64,000 bases of DNA from NCBI RefSeq assembly GCF_013348785.1, contig NZ_CP054691.1, forward strand, positions 2,294,001 through 2,358,000, given 5' to 3'. Source of the stretch: Gordonia sp. X0973 (lineage in GTDB: Bacteria; Actinomycetota; Actinomycetes; Mycobacteriales; Mycobacteriaceae). Positions 24,613-35,303 of the stretch are shown here, one piece after another (position 1 is the first letter of the stretch; each line of letters begins with the position of its first letter). Under the pieces are notes generated by a model. The model ran no database searches and was not told the origin of the DNA. It saw only the letters and a list, made by a program, of their open reading frames with translations. Made by a program: the position numbers and the translations under genes.

Positions 24613-25361
24613 ATCGCCAGCCTATGGGGGTCGCCGCGCTCGATGAGCGGAAGGGTCCGCAGCTGCCGTTCCAGATGCCATTGCAGATGGGCGGCGATCA
24701 ACCCGCTGGCCTGGCGCCGCAACGACTCGGTCGCATCCGTCGTCACCTCCCACTGGCCGTGGAACATCGCATCCATCAGATCCAGCACACCCGGCGACGG
24801 GAGCGCCGCCCCGGCCGGTCGGCAATGGACGCACACCGCTCCCCCGGCGGCGACGTGGAAGGCGCGGTGCGGGCCCGGCGTGGCGCAGCGGGCACAAATG
24901 TCGAGCGCGGGCATCCACCCCGCGCAGTGCATGGCCCGCAACAGGAAGGCGTCGAGGATCAGCTGGTTCTCCCGGGTCTGCGCGGCCAGCGCGCGCAACG
25001 CCCCGACGGTCAGCCGGTGCAGGTCGGGGGCGGGGGCGCGCTCCTCGCCGGCGAGGCGCTCGGCCGTCTCCAGCACCGCGCATGCCGTCGTGTAGCGGCC
25101 GTAGTCGGCGACGATGGCATCGGCCAGCGCGTCGAGGCTCTGCACCTGGGTGATCGTGTCCAGGTTGCGACCCGGATAGAGGCAGACGTCGATGTGGGCG
25201 AACGGCTCCAACCGCGCCCCGAACTTCGAGCGCGTCCGCCGCACCCCCTTCGCGACGGCGCGCACCAACCCGTGCTGACTCGTCAGCAGGGTGATGATCC
25301 GGTCGGCCTCGCCCAGCTTGTGCTGGCGCAGGACGACCGCTTCGTCGCGGTAGAACCTCAC
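24609..25361 (-). CDS. recO: DNA repair protein RecO
   Basis: A 250-residue recombination mediator that helps load RecA on SSB-coated DNA. It has an N-terminal OB-fold ([19 protein letters not shown]), a helical bundle, and a zinc-finger insertion with Cys156/Cys159 and Cys177/Cys180 (CARC...CVHC). Length is normal. It is separated from the YhgE-like gene by 12 bases and overlaps uppS by four, so it belongs to the era-recO-uppS transcript, an order also seen in mycobacteria. Confidence 0.95.
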   Translation of the reverse strand: MRFYRDEAVVLRQHKLGEADRIITLLTSQHGLVRAVAKGVRRTRSKFGARLEPFAHIDVCLYPGRNLDTITQVQSLDALADAIVADYGRYTTACAVLETAERLAGEERAPAPDLHRLTVGALRALAAQTRENQLILDAFLLRAMHCAGWMPALDICARCATPGPHRAFHVAAGGAVCVHCRPAGAALPSPGVLDLMDAMFHGQWEVTTDATESLRRQASGLIAAHLQWHLERQLRTLPLIERGDPHRLAM

Positions 25362-25373
25362 CGAGTCATTCTG

Positions 25374-26837
25374 TCACCGATGCCGGGTGACATTCGGTTG
25401 TGACACGGGCGGGGGCGCCTCGTGCCGTCCATGCGGGACGGCGGGCACCTCGACGATGTTCACCGCCGCGTCGGTGTCGGTGTCGACCATCTTCGCCAGG
25501 CGCGGCGGCACCGACAGCGCGTTCGGGCGGCGATACCAGCCCTTCCGGTCGTAGTACTTCGTGCCGACGACACCCAGGAGCAGGCCGCAGACCAGGCCGA
25601 CCACGGCCATGATCACCGAGTGCATGAGGCCCGACGCGGGGTCGGCGTCGAAGTACAGGATCGACCGCACGCCGTAGTAGACGAGATGCATCGGCTCGAC
25701 CGAGGCGATCAGGGAGAAGATCCGCGGGCTGGCCTCCAGCGGGACGGTGCCGCCCGACGACGGCAGGCCGAGGATGACGAAGAACACCAGGTTGAGCAGC
25801 AGGCCGGGATTGCCGAAGACCGCCATCATAGCGCTGGCGGTCACCCCGACGGCGAAGATGACGAGCACCGAGAACGCCCATAGGACAAAGGAATTGGGCA
25901 GGGATGTCCCCACCGCCGCGCACACGGCCAAGAACAGCGCGGCCTGCACGGCGGCGATGATCAGCATGATCGTCCACTTGGCGGCCAGGGTGCCCCACCG
26001 GGAAACGGCCAGTCGCTTGCGGAGCAGGTAGAGCGGACCGAACTCGATGGGCATCTGGCCGAGCTGGCCGTCGACGATCACCGAGACCACCATCGCGCCG
26101 GTGAATCCGGCCAGGATCAGCAGCAGGGTGAAGTAGAACGCGCTCAGCCCGTTGGCGGCGCCATCGGGCAGCGGGTGCGGCTCGGACACCGCGATCTCGA
26201 TCGGATGCGTGAGCGCGAGCTGTGACGCCCCGGCGAGCTGGAAGTTCTTCCCCACCTGTGCGCGCACGTTCTCCAGGAGCTGCTTGCCCGCCTGCGCGTT
26301 GACCTGCTCGGACATCTCCTGCGCCATCGTCGTCGTGATCGACGACGCGAAGGTCCCCGACCCGCGGTGGATGAACACGTCGATCCGCGGCTTGACGGGC
26401 TCGTTGGGCAGGACGGCCGACTTGGCGAGGCCCAGCATGAGGTTGGTGAAGTTGGAGTCGATGGCGATGACGCCGTAGACCTTGCCGGTGTAGAGCCGGT
26501 GCATCGCCTCGCCGCGATCCAGCTTCTCCATCACGATTCCCTGCTTGGCGGTCGTCGGGACCAGCTGATCGACGATCTGGTCGCCGATGTGCATCTCCGG
26601 TTGGTCCGATGCGATCCGCCCGCCGGCATCCTCGTTGACCAGCGCGACGGGAAAGCTGTGCAGATTCTCGCGCGTGTTGACCACGGCGCCCATGTACACC
26701 GCGGCCATCAGGCTCATCAGGGCGATGACGACGGCGACCGGCGCGATCCAGAACCGCGGATGTCCGACGACGTCGCCGATCGCGGCCCGTGCCTGTTCGT
26801 CGTGCTGTGCGTCCGCTTCGATTCCCCGAGAACTCAT
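25374..26837 (-). CDS. YhgE/Pip-like multi-pass membrane protein (ABC-2 permease fold)
   Basis: A 487-residue membrane protein. It has one segment near the N-terminus (WIAPVAVVIALMSLMAAVY, about 32-52), a large extracytoplasmic domain (about 55-225), and five or six hydrophobic segments in the C-terminal half. This layout matches YhgE/Pip and ABC-2-type permease-like proteins, some of which are phage receptors or parts of secretion or drug-efflux systems. It lies between era and recO with short gaps; in M. tuberculosis an amidase gene occupies this position, so it is an insertion relative to that order. No ATPase partner is adjacent. Confidence 0.75.
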   Translation of the reverse strand: MSSRGIEADAQHDEQARAAIGDVVGHPRFWIAPVAVVIALMSLMAAVYMGAVVNTRENLHSFPVALVNEDAGGRIASDQPEMHIGDQIVDQLVPTTAKQGIVMEKLDRGEAMHRLYTGKVYGVIAIDSNFTNLMLGLAKSAVLPNEPVKPRIDVFIHRGSGTFASSITTTMAQEMSEQVNAQAGKQLLENVRAQVGKNFQLAGASQLALTHPIEIAVSEPHPLPDGAANGLSAFYFTLLLILAGFTGAMVVSVIVDGQLGQMPIEFGPLYLLRKRLAVSRWGTLAAKWTIMLIIAAVQAALFLAVCAAVGTSLPNSFVLWAFSVLVIFAVGVTASAMMAVFGNPGLLLNLVFFVILGLPSSGGTVPLEASPRIFSLIASVEPMHLVYYGVRSILYFDADPASGLMHSVIMAVVGLVCGLLLGVVGTKYYDRKGWYRRPNALSVPPRLAKMVDTDTDAAVNIVEVPAVPHGRHEAPPPVSQPNVTRHR

Positions 26838-26855
26838 CGGGTCATTCTCGCACTG

Positions 26856-27770
26856 CTAGAAACCCATCCGGCGCAACTGCTTCGGATCGCGTTGCCAGTC
26901 CTTGGCCACCTTGACCCGAAGGTCCAGGTAGACCCGGCAGCCGAGCAGCCGCTCGATCTGCTGGCGCGCCTGCGTCCCGACGGCTTTCAGCCGCGAACCG
27001 CGGTGGCCGATGATGATGCCCTTCTGGCTGTCGCGCTCGACGTAGAGGATCGCGTAGACGTCGACGATGGGCGGCTCCGAGTCCTCGCGCGGGATCATCT
27101 CGTCGATGACGACGGCCAGCGAGTGCGGCAGCTCGTCGCGCACCCCCTCCAGGGCGGCCTCCCGGATGAACTCGGCCATCAGGACCTGTTCGGGCTCGTC
27201 GGTGAGCTCGCCGTCGGGATAGAAGGCCGGTCCCGGCTCCATCTGGGAGACCAGGAGGTCGACGAGGACGTCGAGCTGCTGGCCGGATTTCGCGGAGACC
27301 GGCACGACCTCGCTGTCCTCGCCGAGCACCCGTGAGAGGGCCAGCAGCTGTTCGGCGACCTTGTCGGGGGTCACCCGGTCGATCTTCGTGACGACGCCGA
27401 TCACCGTCGTCTTAGGCGCCATCGTGCGCACCTGGTCGATGATCCATCGGTCGCCGGGGCCGATCGCCTCGTCGGCGGGGATACACACGCAGATGACGTC
27501 GACCTCGGAGTAGGTGTCGCGCACCAGGTCGTTGAGGCGCTGTCCCAGCAGGGTGCGCGGTCGGTGCAGCCCAGGGGTGTCGACGAGGATCAGCTGCGCG
27601 TCGGGCCGGTTGACGATGCCGCGGATGGTGTGGCGCGTCGTCTGCGGGCGATTCGAGGTGATCGCGATCTTCTCCCCGACCAGCGCATTGGTGAGCGTCG
27701 ACTTGCCGGTGTTCGGGCGGCCGACGAAACAGACGAAGCCGGAGCGGAAGTCATCGGGCTGTTCAGGCAT
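26856..27770 (-). CDS. era: GTPase Era
   Basis: A 304-residue ribosome-assembly GTPase that binds the 3' end of 16S rRNA. G-domain motifs are G1 GRPNTGKST (17-25), G3 DTPG and G4 TKID. The C-terminal KH RNA-binding domain includes GIIIGHRGSRLKAVG. The ATG at 27770 overlaps the upstream deaminase-like gene by eight bases. It sits in the phoH-ybeY-CNNM-era cluster, where YbeY and Era both act in 16S rRNA maturation. Confidence 0.97.
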   Translation of the reverse strand: MPEQPDDFRSGFVCFVGRPNTGKSTLTNALVGEKIAITSNRPQTTRHTIRGIVNRPDAQLILVDTPGLHRPRTLLGQRLNDLVRDTYSEVDVICVCIPADEAIGPGDRWIIDQVRTMAPKTTVIGVVTKIDRVTPDKVAEQLLALSRVLGEDSEVVPVSAKSGQQLDVLVDLLVSQMEPGPAFYPDGELTDEPEQVLMAEFIREAALEGVRDELPHSLAVVIDEMIPREDSEPPIVDVYAILYVERDSQKGIIIGHRGSRLKAVGTQARQQIERLLGCRVYLDLRVKVAKDWQRDPKQLRRMGF

Positions 27771-28086
27771 CAAGCGGCTCCCCGCGGAGATCGGTGTGGA
27801 TGACGACGGCGGTCGGACTGACCTCCGCCAGGGCGGCGAGACCGGCATCGCCGGAACCGCCGCCGACGAGGACGGCCGCCTCGAAACCGGCTGCGCCGCT
27901 GGACAGCGCCGTCGCGACGGCGACCTGCAGCGCGGTCAGGCCCAGTGCCTCGAGTGCGACGGGGGCACCGGCGTAGGTGCGGCCGTCGAGGTCGCGCACG
28001 GCGGCCCCCGACGACGCCGTGGCCCGGGCCATCGCCCCGCGCGCCAGCGTGACCAGCTTCGCGTCCTCGGGGTCAAGCGGCGCCAT
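27763..28086 (-). CDS. Cytidine-deaminase-like protein lacking zinc ligands (Rv2365c-like)
   Basis: A 107-residue protein in the position of Rv2365c. It keeps the outline of a small cytidine-deaminase fold ([36 protein letters not shown]). It has no cysteine at all and no HAE or PCxxC motif, so it cannot bind the catalytic zinc in the usual way. It is therefore unlikely to deaminate and may have become a structural or regulatory protein. The ATG at 28086 lies 14 bases inside the end of the CNNM gene, and the stop overlaps era. The strong operon placement suggests a role tied to RNA or ribosome maturation; this is inference. Confidence 0.7.
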   Translation of the reverse strand: MAPLDPEDAKLVTLARGAMARATASSGAAVRDLDGRTYAGAPVALEALGLTALQVAVATALSSGAAGFEAAVLVGGGSGDAGLAALAEVSPTAVVIHTDLRGEPLDA

Positions 28087-29380
28087 GATCGGCCCCTCGT
28101 CCGCCGGCCGGCTCCGCTTCGGACAGGCGGGTGACCAGCACCGACGTGATGCGCTGACGCCCCTGACGGTTCGGCCCGCCCTCGGCGACGAGGCGCAGGC
28201 CGTGCGAGGACACCTCGGCACCCGGCAGCGGCACGCGGCCCAGCTCCAGGGCGACGAGGCCGCCGACGGTCTCCACCTCGTCGTCGTCGATGTCGATGTC
28301 GAACAGCTCGCCCAGGTCTTCGACGGGCAGCCGCGACGAGACCCGGTAACTGCCGTCGTCCAGTTCGGTGACCGGTGCGACCTCGCCGCGGTCGTATTCG
28401 TCTGCTATCTCGCCGACGATCTCCTCGAGGACATCCTCGATGGTCACCAGCCCGGCGATGCCGCCGTATTCGTCGACGAGCATCGCCATGTGGTTGCGCG
28501 TGCGCTGCATGTCGGCGAGCACCTTGTCCAACGTCTTGGAGTCGGGGATGAACTGCGCGGGCCGCATGACGTCGGCCACGTCGACCGACGCGGCGAGTCC
28601 CGCGATGGCGCGGCTCGTCACATCCTTGAGGTAGACGACGCCGCGGATGTCGTCGGGGTTCTCCCCGATCACCGGGAGTCGGGAGTGCCCGGACCGAATC
28701 GCCAGGCTGGCGGCCTGCGCCGCGGTCTTGTCCTGCTCAATCCACACCATCTCCGGGCGCGGCACCATCACCTCGCGCACGTGGGTGTCGGCGAGGTCGA
28801 TGACGGATTGGATCATGCGCCGCTCGTCGTCCTCCACCACGCCGCGCTCGGTCGCCATGTCCACGACCTCGCGCAGCTCGATCTCGGTGGAGAACGGCCC
28901 GTTGCGGAACCCCTTGCCCGGGGTGACCGCGTTACCGATCAGGATCAGCAGACGCGTCAACGGGGTGAGCAGCACTCCGACGGCCCGCAGCACCGGCGCG
29001 CTGATGATGCCGATGGTGTAGGCGTGCTGGCGCCCGAGGGTCCGCGGACCGACGCCGACGGCGACGAAGGACACCACCGCCATGACCGCGACGGCGAGCA
29101 CCAACCCCCAGGCCGTGCCCACCAATCGGACGAGCGCCACGGCGGCGAAGGCGGTGGCCGCGGTCTCGCAGATCACGCGCAGGAACACCACGAGGGCGAC
29201 GTAGGTGGAACGCTGCTCCAGCACGGCCTCCAGGCGCCGCGCACCGGGGCGACCCTGACTGACCAGGTCGGCGACGCGGGCGGGCGACGCGGTGGTCAGC
29301 GCCGCGTCGATGGCGGCGAACACACCGCCGACGGGCGTGAGCGCCGCTGCCACGAGGAGCAGGACGACCTCGGACGGCAC
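28073..29380 (-). CDS. CNNM/CorC-family transporter-like protein (HlyC type)
   Basis: A 435-residue membrane protein. It has an N-terminal DUF21/CNNM transmembrane domain (about residues 1-135, four hydrophobic segments), a pair of CBS domains (about 195-320, with [13 protein letters not shown] and [20 protein letters not shown]), and a C-terminal CorC/HlyC domain (about 335-420). Family members are linked to magnesium export or ion homeostasis; the old name hemolysin is misleading. It lies three bases downstream of ybeY. In many bacteria ybeY and corC are neighbours, which fits here. Confidence 0.92.
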   Translation of the reverse strand: MPSEVVLLLVAAALTPVGGVFAAIDAALTTASPARVADLVSQGRPGARRLEAVLEQRSTYVALVVFLRVICETAATAFAAVALVRLVGTAWGLVLAVAVMAVVSFVAVGVGPRTLGRQHAYTIGIISAPVLRAVGVLLTPLTRLLILIGNAVTPGKGFRNGPFSTEIELREVVDMATERGVVEDDERRMIQSVIDLADTHVREVMVPRPEMVWIEQDKTAAQAASLAIRSGHSRLPVIGENPDDIRGVVYLKDVTSRAIAGLAASVDVADVMRPAQFIPDSKTLDKVLADMQRTRNHMAMLVDEYGGIAGLVTIEDVLEEIVGEIADEYDRGEVAPVTELDDGSYRVSSRLPVEDLGELFDIDIDDDEVETVGGLVALELGRVPLPGAEVSSHGLRLVAEGGPNRQGRQRITSVLVTRLSEAEPAGGRGADHGAA

Positions 29381-29383
29381 CGA

Positions 29384-29931
29384 TCAGCCCTCGTGCTCGG
29401 CGGGATCGGCGAAACCGGTCTTGCGCAGCAGATCCTCGTCGCGCTGGGAGAGCTGCGCGGAATGGCGGCGATCGCGACGGTCGGCGTACCACTCGTCGAG
29501 GATCGCCCCCTGCAGGCCGAACATCTCCCGCTCCTCCTCCGGCTCGGCGTGGTCGTAGCCGAGCAGGTGCAGGACGCCGTGCACGGTCAGCACCGCGAGT
29601 TCGTGCTCGAACGGGTGCCCGGCCTCCTTGGCCTGGGTGTCGGCGAACTCGGGGCACAGCACGATGTCGCCGAGGGTCGCCGGACCGGGCTCGTCGGCGT
29701 CGGGGCGCCCGGCGCCGGGGGTGAGTTCATCCATCGGGAAGCTCATCACATCGGTGGGCCCGGGTAGGTCCATCCACTTCATGTGCAGGTCGGCCATGGT
29801 GTCGAGGTCGACGAAGATGACCGACAGCTCGGCGCCGGGGTGGACGTCCATCCGGGCGATCGCGAACTTCGCGACATCCAGGACGAGATCGGTGGGGACC
29901 TCGACGCCGGATTCGTTGGCCAATTCGATGC

Positions 29932-29935
<4 letters not shown>
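29384..29935 (-). CDS. ybeY: Endoribonuclease YbeY
   Basis: A 183-residue metal-dependent RNase acting in 16S rRNA 3'-end maturation and ribosome quality control. The zinc-binding motif [11 protein letters not shown] supplies His119, His123 and His129. [11 protein letters not shown] upstream is also conserved. The C-terminal tail of about 35 residues is longer than in E. coli, as is usual in actinobacteria. The start overlaps the phoH stop as ATGA. Confidence 0.96.
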
Positions 29936-30954
<1,019 letters not shown>

Positions 30955-31028
30955 CACTCCTTCAAGTTCGGCCACGAGGTTCGTGCCGTGACCAGTGTAT
31001 CCGCGCCCGCTATCGAAATTCTCTGCGC

Positions 31029-31790
31029 TCAGATTCCCAGCACCCGCAGCGTCTGGCGCGTACACGCGCTGCGCGGGTCGACGAAGGCGTCGTGTCCCTC
31101 GCCCGGCACGACGATCAGTTCCGCGGATTGCCCGCGCGCGGTGGCGGCCTCGACGTAGCGCCGGCTCGATTCGACGGGAACCGCCGCGTCGTCGCCGGCG
31201 TGGATGGCGACCACGTGCGCGTCGAACACCGGCGCGTGAACCGGCGAGGCCCGGGCGTACCGCTCGGGGATGTCGACGTACCGCCCGCCCATCAGGTTGC
31301 GCGGCGTCGGGCGGTTGCAGGTCTGCGGATGCGTCAGGTCCAGCACCGCCGACTGTGCGACGACGCGGGTGATCCTCGCCCGCTTGGTCCGCCCCGCGAC
31401 CTCGGCGGGAGCCCACACGGCCAGCAGTCCACCGGCGGAATGCCCGACGACGGCGACGTCGTCGAAGGCGACCCGCGAGGCCCAGTCGGCGGGCAGCGCG
31501 GCCGGGACGACGTCGTCGAGGGCGCGCAACGCGGCCACCGCATCGGCGCCGGTCCCCGGCCATCCGCCGCCCTCCTCCTCGACGCGGCGGTACTCGACGT
31601 TCCACACCACCGCACCCCGCTGCGCGAGCAGGCGGGCGACGGCGGTCTCGATGGTCAACGTGAACCGGGTGGAGAAGAAGCCGCCGTGGATGAGGACCAC
31701 CAGCGGGATGCGGTCACCGGGATCGACCGGCTCGTACAGGTGCCCGAACTGGGACTCGTGCGGGCCGTAGGCGAGCTTGTGCCGTTTCAG
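31029..31790 (-). CDS. Alpha/beta-hydrolase (esterase/peptidase-like), apparent CTG start
   Basis: A 253-residue serine hydrolase. It shows the oxyanion region VLIHGGFFSTRF, the nucleophile elbow GHSAGG, an acid candidate in IHAGDDAAVP and the histidine in GEGHDAF. The layout matches BD-FAE/kynurenine-formamidase-like esterases. No ATG, GTG or TTG occurs between the end of rsmE and the first beta strand in this frame; the best start is CTG at 31790, overlapping the rsmE stop as CTGA, with GGAG about ten bases upstream. Translation would be coupled to rsmE. Substrate unknown. Confidence 0.8.
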   Translation of the reverse strand: MKRHKLAYGPHESQFGHLYEPVDPGDRIPLVVLIHGGFFSTRFTLTIETAVARLLAQRGAVVWNVEYRRVEEEGGGWPGTGADAVAALRALDDVVPAALPADWASRVAFDDVAVVGHSAGGLLAVWAPAEVAGRTKRARITRVVAQSAVLDLTHPQTCNRPTPRNLMGGRYVDIPERYARASPVHAPVFDAHVVAIHAGDDAAVPVESSRRYVEAATARGQSAELIVVPGEGHDAFVDPRSACTRQTLRVLGI

Positions 31791-32554
31791 TGCCGGCTCC
31801 GCTCCGGGTCCCAGCGATCGGTGAGCGCGCCCAACGCCCCCAGGGCGACGGCCGCCGCCGTCGACGTCCGCAACACCTGCGGCCCCAGGACGGTGGTGTG
31901 CGCGCCCAACGCGGCCAGATCGGTCAACTCCTCCTCGGAGAGCCCGCCCTCGGGTCCGACGACGAGCAGCACGTGCGGCACGTCGCGGAACCCGATGCTG
32001 CCGAAGCCCTCGGTGCCGCTCTCGTGCAGTGCGACGACGACTCCGCCCTCGTCGATCACCGCTGCGCAGCGGGCCCGCACCGCCGTCGTCGAGGCCAGGT
32101 CGGGAACCTCCGGTATCCAGGCGCGTCGGCTCTGCTTGGCCGCCACCGCCGCGGTGGCGCGCCACTTGGCGACGCCCTTCTCCGCCTTCGAACCCACCCA
32201 CCTGGCCACGCTGCGCGAGGCCTGCCACGGCACGATCACGTCAGCACCGGCCTCCGTCGCGAGTTCGACGACGAGTTCGGAGCGCTCCGACTTCGGCAGC
32301 GCCTGCACGACGGTGACCAGCGGCCGCGGCCGATCGGTGAACCGGTACTCCAGCGCGCGGGCCCGCAGCGTGTCCTTGCCCTTGACGGCCAGCACCTCGC
32401 ACAGCGCGGACGCACCGGCGCCGTCGCCGAGGATCACGCTCTCCCCGACGCCGATCCGCGTGACCGTGACGGCATGGCGCCCCTCGGAGCCGGACAGCAC
32501 CGCTTCCGCACCGGCGGCCGGTACCTCGTCGACCCAGAACAGCGGCGGGCTCAT
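31787..32554 (-). CDS. rsmE: 16S rRNA (uracil-1498-N3)-methyltransferase
   Basis: A 255-residue SPOUT-class methyltransferase that methylates U1498 of 16S rRNA. It has an N-terminal PUA-like domain (about residues 1-75) and a trefoil-knot SAM-binding domain with LLVVGPEGGLSEEEL (about 190-204) and VLGPQVLRTSTAAAVALG near the end, both diagnostic of RsmE. It follows dnaJ2 by 12 bases and couples to the hydrolase gene. The dnaJ2-rsmE linkage is common in actinobacteria. Confidence 0.95.
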   Translation of the reverse strand: MSPPLFWVDEVPAAGAEAVLSGSEGRHAVTVTRIGVGESVILGDGAGASALCEVLAVKGKDTLRARALEYRFTDRPRPLVTVVQALPKSERSELVVELATEAGADVIVPWQASRSVARWVGSKAEKGVAKWRATAAVAAKQSRRAWIPEVPDLASTTAVRARCAAVIDEGGVVVALHESGTEGFGSIGFRDVPHVLLVVGPEGGLSEEELTDLAALGAHTTVLGPQVLRTSTAAAVALGALGALTDRWDPERSRH

Positions 32555-32566
32555 CGTCGCGAATCC

Positions 32567-33715
32567 TCAGCGTCCGGCGAAGGCGTTGCGCAACCGGGAG
32601 AACAGGCCGCTGCTGGTTCCGGTGGAATGCGCCGACGCCAGCTCGATCTCCTCGCCGCTGTGGTCGCGGTACTCGGTGAGCAATTCGGTGGTGCGCGCGT
32701 CGAGCTTGGTCGGGACGCTGACCTCCAGGTGGGCGTGCAGATTGCCGCGTACGCCGTTGTTGACCCGGGGCATGCCGTGGCCGCGGATCGTCATGATCTG
32801 GCCCGGCTGGGTGCCGGCCGGCACGGTGATGTCGATCTGCTCGCCGTCGAGGATGCCGTCGATGGTGAGGGCACCGCCGAGCGCCGCGTGGGCGAAGGGC
32901 ACGTTGACGGTGACGTGCAGGTCGTCCTTGTCGCGCACGAAGACCTCGTGGCGGCGTTCCCTGATCTCCACGTACAGGTCGCCGGCCGCGCCGCCGCCGG
33001 GGCCGACCTCGCCCTGCCCGGACAGCCGCACCCGCATCCCGGCCTCGACGCCGGCCGGGATCTTCACCGTCACGGTCCGTCGGCTGCGCACGCGGCCGTC
33101 GCCGCCGCACTTGTGACAGGGGTCCGCGATGACCTCGCCGACCCCGGCGCAGGTCGGGCAGGGGCGCACGGTCATGACCTGGCCGAGCAGCGAGCGCTGC
33201 ACGGCCTGGATCTCGCCGGCACCGTGGCAGGTGTCGCAGCGGACGGGTTTGGAATCGCCGTTGGTGCCGGCCCCCTGGCACTCGTCGCACAGGATGGCGG
33301 TGTCGACGGTGATCTCCTTGTTGACCCCGGATGCGCATTCGTCCAGGTCGAGGGTGACATGCACCAACGCGGGCTCACCTGGCTGGACGCGACTGCGCGG
33401 GCCGCGGCCGCCGCCGAACCCGGTTCCGCCGAAACCTCCGCCGCCGAAGAACTGCTCGAAGATGTCGCCGAGGCCGCCACCGGCGAAACCGCCCGACCCC
33501 GGACCGGCCAGCGGATCCCCGCCCGCGTCGACGATCCGGCGCTTCTCCGGGTCGCTCAATACCTCGTAGGCGGTGGTGACTTCCTTGAACCTGTCCTCCT
33601 CGTTGGGGTTCAGGTCCGGGTGCAGTTCGCGCGCCAACCGGCGGTAGGCGCGCTTGATCTCCTGATCGGTCGCACCCTGGGAAACGCCCAGGATGCCGTA
33701 GTAGTCACGTGCCAC
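32567..33715 (-). CDS. dnaJ: Molecular chaperone DnaJ (DnaJ2 type)
   Basis: A 382-residue type I DnaJ co-chaperone of DnaK. The J domain carries HPD at 32-34. A Gly/Phe-rich linker follows, then four zinc-finger repeats ([32 protein letters not shown]) and the two client-binding beta domains. It lies downstream of hrcA with a 55-base gap, the hrcA-dnaJ arrangement known in actinobacteria, where HrcA represses heat-shock genes. Confidence 0.96.
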   Translation of the reverse strand: MARDYYGILGVSQGATDQEIKRAYRRLARELHPDLNPNEEDRFKEVTTAYEVLSDPEKRRIVDAGGDPLAGPGSGGFAGGGLGDIFEQFFGGGGFGGTGFGGGRGPRSRVQPGEPALVHVTLDLDECASGVNKEITVDTAILCDECQGAGTNGDSKPVRCDTCHGAGEIQAVQRSLLGQVMTVRPCPTCAGVGEVIADPCHKCGGDGRVRSRRTVTVKIPAGVEAGMRVRLSGQGEVGPGGGAAGDLYVEIRERRHEVFVRDKDDLHVTVNVPFAHAALGGALTIDGILDGEQIDITVPAGTQPGQIMTIRGHGMPRVNNGVRGNLHAHLEVSVPTKLDARTTELLTEYRDHSGEEIELASAHSTGTSSGLFSRLRNAFAGR

Positions 33716-33770
33716 TGTTGCTTCTATCCTCTATCGATTCCGACGCCGACGGGCGTCGCGGGCCGGCTGC

Positions 33771-34805
33771 TCAGCGCTCGGCCAATACCTCTCCAACGTA
33801 CTTGGCGACCGCGGCCACCGATGCAATGGTGCTCGGGTAGTCCATTCTCGTCGGCCCGAGAACACCGACGCCGCCGAACACCGTGCCGCTGGCGCCGTAG
33901 GCCGTCGAGACCACCGAGGCCCCGCGCAGGTTGTCGCTGCGGGTCTCGCGCCCGATCTGCACCGTCACACGGTCGGTGCGCTGGGTCCGCGTCAGGAGCT
34001 TCAGCACCACCACCTGCTCTTCAAGCGCCTCGAGGACCGAATCCATTCCCCCGAGATCGGCGGAGAAGTCCGAGGCGGCGCGCGCCAGGTTCGACGTGCC
34101 GCCCAGCACGAGGCGATCCTCGTCGCGTTCGACCAGGGTTTCCACCAGCACCGCGGCAACCGCGATGACCAGGTCGGATACCTCGCGCGGCGCGGAGTTG
34201 GCGACCTCGGCGACGGCCGCCGACGCCTCGGCCAGCCGTTTGCCGTGCAGCGCGGCGGCGAAGAGGTCGCGCAGCGTCGTCGCCTCGTCGTCGGAGATGT
34301 CGCGGCTCAGCGCGACCATGCGCTGCTCGACCCGGCCGCTGTCGGTGATGACGACCACCAACAGCCGTGACGGGGTGAGGGCGACGATCTCCAGGTGGCG
34401 CACGGTCGCCGACGAGAGCACCGGGTACTGGATGACGGCGACCTGGCGGGTGAGCTCGGCGAGCAGTTTCACCGAGCGCCGCAGCACGTCGTCGAGGTCG
34501 ACGCTGGAATCGAGGACCGACATGATCGCGCGGCGCTCGGCCTGCGAGAGCGGCTTGATCTCACTGATCCGGTCGACGAACAGGCGATAGCCCTTGTCGG
34601 TGGGGACCCGGCCCGAGCTGGTGTGCGGCTGGGCGATGTATCCCTCGGCCTCCAGCACGGCCATGTCGTTGCGGACGGTCGCACTGGAAACACCGAGGTG
34701 GTGGCGCTCGACGAGCGCTTTGGAACCGATCGGCTCCTGCGACGAGACGTAGTCGGTGACGATCGCGCGCAGCACCTCGAAACGGCGTTCGTCGGTCGAC
34801 GTCAT
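33771..34805 (-). CDS. hrcA: Heat-inducible transcriptional repressor HrcA
   Basis: A 344-residue repressor that binds CIRCE operators and controls groE/dnaJ genes. The N-terminal winged helix contains [19 protein letters not shown] (about residues 39-57) and [14 protein letters not shown]; the remainder is the GAF-like HrcA domain. The ATG at 34805 has GAGGGGAA upstream. No CIRCE inverted repeat was found in front of this gene; a different inverted repeat lies at 34873-34895. It is divergent from the Rv2375-like gene. Confidence 0.96.
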   Translation of the reverse strand: MTSTDERRFEVLRAIVTDYVSSQEPIGSKALVERHHLGVSSATVRNDMAVLEAEGYIAQPHTSSGRVPTDKGYRLFVDRISEIKPLSQAERRAIMSVLDSSVDLDDVLRRSVKLLAELTRQVAVIQYPVLSSATVRHLEIVALTPSRLLVVVITDSGRVEQRMVALSRDISDDEATTLRDLFAAALHGKRLAEASAAVAEVANSAPREVSDLVIAVAAVLVETLVERDEDRLVLGGTSNLARAASDFSADLGGMDSVLEALEEQVVVLKLLTRTQRTDRVTVQIGRETRSDNLRGASVVSTAYGASGTVFGGVGVLGPTRMDYPSTIASVAAVAKYVGEVLAER

Positions 34806-34872
34806 CGCGATTCCCCTCGGTCCGGTGCGGCCACCGCGTCCGCGCGACCATCCGCGGACGCGCCCGACGTGC

Positions 34873-34895
34873 AATATGGTGGTGCTAACCATATT
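34873..34895. promoter_or_regulatory. Inverted repeat AATATGGT-N7-ACCATATT between hrcA and its divergent neighbour
   Basis: Two perfect 8-base arms with a 7-base spacer lie in the 109-base gap between the divergent starts at 34805 and 34915. The arms are AT-rich in a GC-rich region. The repeat does not match CIRCE (TTAGCACTC-N9-GAGTGCTAA), although the spacer contains GTGCTA. It is a candidate operator. Confidence 0.4.
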
Positions 34896-34914
34896 AGGCG
34901 GGATAGGGCGGCAA

Positions 34915-35298
34915 ATGATTTTCAAGGCGGTGCTGGAGGGCAAGCCGTATCCCGAGCACAACCTGTCGCCGCGCGCCTGGGCCAAGATCCCGCCGCGCCA
35001 ATTCCGCCTCGACCAGCTCACCACGGTCACCAGCGTGCTCGCCCTGGACAAGCTGCTGTCCGAGGACTCCACCTTCTACGGCGACCTGTTCTCCCACGTC
35101 GTGAAGTGGCGCGGCGAGATCTACCTGGAAGACGGGCTGCACCGGGCCGTTCGCAGCGCGCTGCGGAACCGGCCGCTGATCCATGCGCGCCTGCTCGACC
35201 TGGACGCGATCGATCACTCCCCCGGCGCCGCGCCGCTCGAACAGCAGGTCGCCGACGACGCCGTCCGGCCGTCGGTCGCCCGCCATCGCGCCACCTAG
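34915..35298 (+). CDS. Conserved hypothetical protein (Rv2375-like)
   Basis: A 127-residue protein that begins [15 protein letters not shown]. The core ([48 protein letters not shown]) looks like the conserved actinobacterial family found next to hrcA/mbt genes in mycobacteria, of unknown function. The part [21 protein letters not shown] recalls ParB/sulfiredoxin-like nucleotide-binding segments, but this is only a resemblance. The C-terminal 25 residues look disordered. The ATG at 34915 follows GGGATAGGG. It is divergent from hrcA. Confidence 0.7.
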   Translation: MIFKAVLEGKPYPEHNLSPRAWAKIPPRQFRLDQLTTVTSVLALDKLLSEDSTFYGDLFSHVVKWRGEIYLEDGLHRAVRSALRNRPLIHARLLDLDAIDHSPGAAPLEQQVADDAVRPSVARHRAT

Positions 35299-35303
35299 CG
35301 CGG

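Noticed and set aside
33716..33770. Terminator between hrcA and dnaJ
   Set aside because: The only hairpin (CGACGCC with GGCGTCG) has a short stem and could easily occur by chance; read-through into dnaJ is more likely.
34806..34914. CIRCE element upstream of hrcA
   Set aside because: No TTAGCACTC-N9-GAGTGCTAA match; only the unrelated repeat at 34873-34895.
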